Of a stretch of 64,000 bases of DNA, positions 60,201 to 64,000 are shown piece after piece. Position 1 is the stretch's first letter. The number at the start of each line of letters is the position of its first letter. The DNA lies in the NCBI RefSeq assembly GCF_000730665.1, contig NZ_BBIV01000023.1, positions 1-64,000 on the forward strand, read 5' to 3'. The translations under genes and the position numbers were made by a program. The notes under the pieces are model-generated. The model was given only the letters and a program-made list of their open reading frames with translations. It ran no database searches and was not told where the DNA came from. The stretch is from Pseudomonas plecoglossicida NBRC 103162 = DSM 15088. Its GTDB lineage: Bacteria; Pseudomonadota; Gammaproteobacteria; Pseudomonadales; Pseudomonadaceae.

Positions 60201-61687
60201 TCGATGCCAGCGAGGCGGGTAACCGCGCAGCGATGCGCGTGAACCTCAGTGGCTGGCGTATCAAACAGTTGCCCTCGCTGCCAGTTGAAGTGGACTTGAG
60301 CCATGTCGGGGAGCTGGTGCTGGCCGGCATGGGACTGGAGGAGGTACACGCCAATTTCCTGCGTTGCTTCGACCGTGTACATACCCTGGTGCTGACCAAC
60401 AATCGCCTGACGGCCATACCTTCCGGTCTGTCACATCTTCGCCAGCTGCGCACGCTGCGATTGATGGCCAACAGGATCCGCATGAATTCGCAAAACCAAG
60501 AGGTGCTGTCGTCCCTGACGCGTTTGGAAGTACTGGATATCAGTCATAACCCCTTGCGTTCGCTGAGCTTGCGTTTCGATGAACCGCCCCAGTTGCAGAG
60601 TTTGCGCCTCGGCCATTGTCAGTTGCGAAGCATTCCCGACGGCATCGAGCAATGCGGCTTTCTGCAGTTCGCCGACCTCAGCGACAATCAGATCGAGACC
60701 GCTCCGGCCGAGCTTCTGCGCATGCCGTGGAGCTTTCGTGCCAGGTTCAACCTGACTCGCAATCCGATCTCTGCCGCCGAGCGCGAGCGGTTGTACGGGG
60801 TCGACCGCCATGGCGAGACGCCACGGCTAACGGAGGCGAGCGAGGACCTGATGGCCCGCTGGCTGGGTGACCAGCCGCAGGTCGGGCGCCAGGCGCGCAT
60901 GGCGATATGGCAACGGGTGCAGCACGAGGACGGCAGTTCGGGGCTGTTCGAGCTGCTGCAGGCGTTGACCCAAAGCAGTGACTTCAGCCGGGAGCGAGGT
61001 TATGTCAGTGACCAGGTATGGACCCTGCTCGAAGCCATCGACCAGGATGCCACGCTGCGCGGGCGGGTTTTCGACAGTGCCGGTGAAGCACTGGGTTGTG
61101 TCGACAGTACGGCGGAGCGTTTCAGTCGCTTGCAGATTCAGGCGCTGGCCTATCAGGCCGGCCAACGCAGCACGGCCGCAGAAGCCGGGATAGAGCTGTT
61201 GAACCTGGGGCGGCGCTTGTTCCGTCTGGAGGCGCTGGACCGCTTCGCCTTCCAGGCGGTCGACCAGCGACGATTGGCCGAGGGTCTGGTCGATGACCTG
61301 GAGATCGTGCTTGGCTACCGCATCCATTTGGCAAAGGTGCTGGACCTGCCTTGCCAGCCACGGACCATGACATTCCATACCTTGGCCGACATCACCGCAG
61401 AGCGCGAGCAGGAGGCCCTGCAAGCGGTGCTCGCTGCGCAAACCCCCGAGGCAGTGGCGCAAAGCGTGGCGCGCCAGAGCTTCTGGAGCGACTACCTGCG
61501 CCACCAGCACCCTCGGCCGTTCGCGGCGATTGGAGCAGCGTTCGACGCCCGTGGCGAGGCGCTCGATGTACAGGCCGAGCAGTTGACTACCGAGGTGTAT
61601 GTGAGCAGTTGGGAGGCACTCAAAGCGGAACGGGAAAGCGCAGAACATGAACTGACTCTGATGCTGACCCGCGAGGCGTTGGCTTAG
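57254..61687 (+). CDS. Dermonecrotic-toxin-like LRR protein with NEL E3 ubiquitin ligase domain
   Basis: A 1,477-residue paralog of the gene at 48518-52960, similar over its whole length. N-terminal dermonecrotic-toxin-like region starts TDQFVASRLPLWLKQASQGQI; hydrophobic hairpin about 363-443; leucine-rich repeats about 999-1172 (VHTLVLTNNRLTAIPSGL, LEVLDISHNPLRSL); then the NEL domain. The ligase Cys is present: Cys1282 in ALGCVDSTAERFS aligns with the S-C-E-D-R motif of IpaH/SspH ligases, followed by LLNLGRRLFRLEALDRFA and DLEIVLGYRIHLAKVLDLP as in those enzymes. No signal peptide and no type III system in view. The ATG at 57254 has AGGTG five bases before it; a TTG at 57125 is an unlikely alternative. 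Confidence 0.9.
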   Translation: MSQFTTTLADPTDQFVASRLPLWLKQASQGQINKLRDCYAAHRASHGKLAKVLHALASPQTFALQAFTGLLSAEAAKLGFDRLEWLEVRRRFTVSSGISLPEDEISYARSPALLRMMQNFPGNEPFYEGSGLVAKGESRLLLGDANDLARRCREADAGKQYQALLSKTVTAEVRKALAEHKRTGFSLALELAALKGDIGGVQQAAVRELANHDPAQQSTKAYAGTLKVLDCDAFDSLLIQLRGSEGEDTGVVLYMPADVKHPLRFFTGMAKLNEGLAADFLAPAMHRRTGELVQLSERTAFVKKLDKRLRDSEPDLELDGQTVAGDVFAVLADAHVKRLRADADMLLVSTAEAERTAAKDRLLRWKGIGMGALGIAGLFVPGLGELLLAQLAVQVTEQTYDGVSDWAQGHQHEAAEHLLGVAEIVAVTAATAAGAGVVARGFSRSAFVDELEPVDVDGGPRLWAHDLSCYEADPGQASLQGDGLYGEGERRFLRIESRYYAVHRPEPHGPWRLRHPARSDAFEPQLVGNGERCWRLRLERPLEWNDSSLMLDRLWPSHPPLQAPQVEQILQVSGVDRDELRGLLVENRPLPVNLRDTLRRFEVDARLSRVFDELRQSPEVFPDVDILDWCKQQPALQNQSDAQIGIALLEDQRLWRGQLLEHLAAPVHIDDEVMTLLKRDFPGLPDAYVQAALHDMDLTARNVAVQEQRIPLALATKARALMQLARANRALEGLYLQGAYSDGTGELVLALLRNLPKWPERLNLELRKGTESGRLLAQLDPQGLASSRTVLVYREGGFRLYDAQGLELETEVAEPASIFDALLALLSSTERTALALTQDDAAQQLRNQLAAGLPSQRKNLFNLLGWRNETPWFNPGFRLPDGRVGYSLGGRVPGREYSARTLRDRVRVLYPGFNEAQVESFFQRLLQEPGSPFDHLIEHERNYAQLDRALNRWGATTTDRTLRYQRQHFAEQLRRAWRLEGEVDASEAGNRAAMRVNLSGWRIKQLPSLPVEVDLSHVGELVLAGMGLEEVHANFLRCFDRVHTLVLTNNRLTAIPSGLSHLRQLRTLRLMANRIRMNSQNQEVLSSLTRLEVLDISHNPLRSLSLRFDEPPQLQSLRLGHCQLRSIPDGIEQCGFLQFADLSDNQIETAPAELLRMPWSFRARFNLTRNPISAAERERLYGVDRHGETPRLTEASEDLMARWLGDQPQVGRQARMAIWQRVQHEDGSSGLFELLQALTQSSDFSRERGYVSDQVWTLLEAIDQDATLRGRVFDSAGEALGCVDSTAERFSRLQIQALAYQAGQRSTAAEAGIELLNLGRRLFRLEALDRFAFQAVDQRRLAEGLVDDLEIVLGYRIHLAKVLDLPCQPRTMTFHTLADITAEREQEALQAVLAAQTPEAVAQSVARQSFWSDYLRHQHPRPFAAIGAAFDARGEALDVQAEQLTTEVYVSSWEALKAERESAEHELTLMLTREALA

Positions 61688-61802
61688 CGGCCAAACCGCT
61701 CATCCAGATTGAACGCTTTGGCCATTGTCCGCGCAGGGCGTTGGCGTGACCATCGTCAGACCTTTGGTGCGATTCCAACAATAAGAAACCAGGAGTCTGA
61801 CG

Positions 61803-63449
61803 ATGCGCGATTACGCCGAGGCCGTCCGTTCGTTCGCCTATGAAGAGGCCGTGAATGCGGCTTTGCAAGGCGACCTTGGGGCCCTCAATGCCTGTGTCGA
61901 ATGCTGCGATCGCCATGTAGGCACGGACAAGGCCGCACTTGTCTGGGAGGATCGGGACGGTAACGGCAAACGCTACAGTTTTGAACAGTTGCAGGAGATG
62001 GCCGCCCGTTTCGCCAATGTCTTGCGCTCGCAAGGCGTCGGTCCCGGTGACCGGGTCGCCGGCTTGTTGCCGCGAACTCCTGAGCTGCTGGTGACGATCC
62101 TCGCCACCTGGCGCCTCGGCGCCGTCTATCAGCCTCTGTTCACTGCCTTTGGTCCGAAGGCCCTCGAGCACCGGTTGGAGCAATCCGGGGCCAAGGTCGT
62201 GGTCACCGACCGGGGCAATCGCCCCAAGCTCGATGGCCTGACTGCACGCCCGGTCACCATCACTGTCAATGCGGCCGAAGGCGAGCTGGATTTCCAGCGC
62301 CTGCTCGACGCGGCAGCGCCAGCATGCGACCCGGTTCTGCGCCGTGGCGACGACCCGTTCCTGCTGATGTTTACCTCGGGCACCACAGGCCCGGCGAAGC
62401 CGCTGGAAGTGCCGCTGCGAGCCATTGTGGCGTTCCAGGGCTACATGCGCGATGCCATCGACCTGCGCCCGGAAGACCACTTCTGGAACCTGGCCGACCC
62501 GGGCTGGGCCTATGGCCTGTACTATGCCGTCACCGGCCCGCTGTCGCTGGGCCATGCTACCACCTTCTACGATGGCCCCTTCAGCGTCGAAAGCTGCGCG
62601 CGGGTCATCGCCAAACTGGGCATCACCAACCTGGCGGGCTCGCCCACGGCGTACCGCCTGCTGATCGCCGCCGGGCATGAGTTCTCCGCGCCGATCCAGG
62701 GGCGCCTGCGGGTGGTCAGCAGTGCGGGCGAACCGCTCAACCCGGAAGTGATCCGCTGGTTCGCCGACGAACTGGGCGTGACCATCCACGACCACTACGG
62801 CCAGACCGAGCTGGGCATGGTGCTGTGCAACCATCATGGCCTGCAGCACCCGGTTCACCTTGGCTCGGCCGGCTTTGCCATCCCCGGTCACCGCATCGTC
62901 GTGCTCGACGAGCAGGGCAACGAACTGCCCGCCGGCCTGCCTGGCATCCTGGCCGTGGACCGGGAGCAATCACCGCTGTGCTGGTTCGCCGGTTACCACG
63001 GCTTGCCCACCAAGAGTTTCGTCGGCAAGTACTACCTCAGCGGCGACACCGTCGAGCTCAACCACGATGGCAGCATCAGCTTCGTCGGCCGCAGCGACGA
63101 TGTGATCACCACATCGGGCTATCGAGTGGGCCCGTTCGATGTGGAAAGCGCACTGATCGAGCACCCAGCGGTGATCGAGGCTGCGGTGATCGGCAAGCCG
63201 GACCCCGAGCGTACCGAGCTTATCAAGGCCTTCGTCGTGCTCGCGGCGGGTGTTAGTGGTACGCCGGAACTCGAAGAGACACTGCGCCAGCATGTACGCC
63301 AGCGCCTGTACGCCCATGCCTACCCACGGGAAATCGAATTCGTCAGCGAGCTGCCCAAGACCCCCAGTGGCAAGCTGCAACGCTTCATCCTGCGCAATCA
63401 GGAAATCGCCCTACAACAAGCGGCGCAGGCCAACCGCGCCAGCGCCTGA
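61803..63449 (+). CDS. AMP-dependent acyl-CoA synthetase
   Basis: A 548-residue adenylate-forming enzyme that makes acyl-CoA from a carboxylic acid, ATP and CoA. P-loop-like motif LLMFTSGTTGPAKPLEV, A5 DHYGQTELGM, A7 LSGDTVELN, hinge GRSDDVITTSGYRVGPFDVE and the A10 Lys in LPKTPSGKLQRF. In P. putida a similar synthetase (FadDx) heads an operon with a 3-hydroxyacyl-CoA dehydrogenase and thiolase for fatty acid and phenylalkanoate use; this gene has the same next neighbour. AGGAG lies upstream of the ATG. Confidence 0.93.
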   Translation: MRDYAEAVRSFAYEEAVNAALQGDLGALNACVECCDRHVGTDKAALVWEDRDGNGKRYSFEQLQEMAARFANVLRSQGVGPGDRVAGLLPRTPELLVTILATWRLGAVYQPLFTAFGPKALEHRLEQSGAKVVVTDRGNRPKLDGLTARPVTITVNAAEGELDFQRLLDAAAPACDPVLRRGDDPFLLMFTSGTTGPAKPLEVPLRAIVAFQGYMRDAIDLRPEDHFWNLADPGWAYGLYYAVTGPLSLGHATTFYDGPFSVESCARVIAKLGITNLAGSPTAYRLLIAAGHEFSAPIQGRLRVVSSAGEPLNPEVIRWFADELGVTIHDHYGQTELGMVLCNHHGLQHPVHLGSAGFAIPGHRIVVLDEQGNELPAGLPGILAVDREQSPLCWFAGYHGLPTKSFVGKYYLSGDTVELNHDGSISFVGRSDDVITTSGYRVGPFDVESALIEHPAVIEAAVIGKPDPERTELIKAFVVLAAGVSGTPELEETLRQHVRQRLYAHAYPREIEFVSELPKTPSGKLQRFILRNQEIALQQAAQANRASA

Positions 63450-63460
63450 AGGAACCCATC

Positions 63461-64000
<540 letters not shown>

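Overview
The window looks like the chromosome of a fluorescent Pseudomonas of the P. putida group. It is GC-rich, carries many REP/BIME palindromes of the form 'GCCGGCAAGCCGGCTCCCAC', and has typical Pseudomonas gene neighbours (fabA-fabB next to a hybrid kinase, gloB-methyltransferase-rnhA-dnaQ-lysine decarboxylase, kdpFABC-kdpDE, phnX-phnW-LysR, an acyl-CoA synthetase followed by a short-chain dehydrogenase). No tRNA, rRNA, CRISPR array or insertion sequence was seen.

Layout. 0.1-4.3 kb: a DUF599 membrane protein, a small lipoprotein, two overlapping hot-dog thioesterases and htpG. 4.4-9.1 kb: dienelactone hydrolase, pirin, a secreted amidohydrolase and fabA-fabB. 9.3-14.3 kb (minus): a tightly coupled operon of TonB-dependent receptor, periplasmic binding-like protein and hybrid histidine kinase. 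14.4-16.2 kb: gpsA, DUF4389, sixA. 16.3-20.0 kb: a visibly AT-richer accessory patch with three paralogous minus-strand genes that share an N-terminal beta-type module, have different C-termini and share a spacing-conserved upstream element. 20.05-24.1 kb: a Cys-rich helical protein, two alpha/beta hydrolases, DUF4892, an AI-2E-type exporter. 24.2-32.1 kb: the complete high-affinity potassium system kdpFABCDE with a candidate KdpE box. 32.2-40.5 kb (minus): two small DUF proteins and a five-gene oligopeptide ABC importer with two tandem binding proteins. 40.6-47.7 kb: mltD, gloB, a methyltransferase, rnhA, dnaQ, an Orn/Lys/Arg decarboxylase. 47.9-61.7 kb: an FMN reductase and two ~1,480-residue LRR/NEL toxins that flank the 2-aminoethylphosphonate block (phnX, phnW, LysR, plus an AraC regulator). 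61.8-64.0 kb: start of a fatty-acid/acyl-CoA catabolic operon cut by the window edge.

The most interesting parts are (i) the pair of large dermonecrotic-toxin-like proteins with leucine-rich repeats and a C-terminal NEL E3 ubiquitin ligase domain, one with the catalytic Cys and one without; (ii) a perfect 12-bp hairpin that buries the Shine-Dalgarno sequence and start codon of the first of these; and (iii) the three-paralog family in the AT-rich patch, with a common N-terminal module, swapped C-termini (one Ig-like plus intimin-like, two lectin/jelly-roll-like) and a common promoter-like element with exactly 22 nt between its two conserved blocks. These point to a locus of host-interaction or competition factors with no secretion system encoded nearby.
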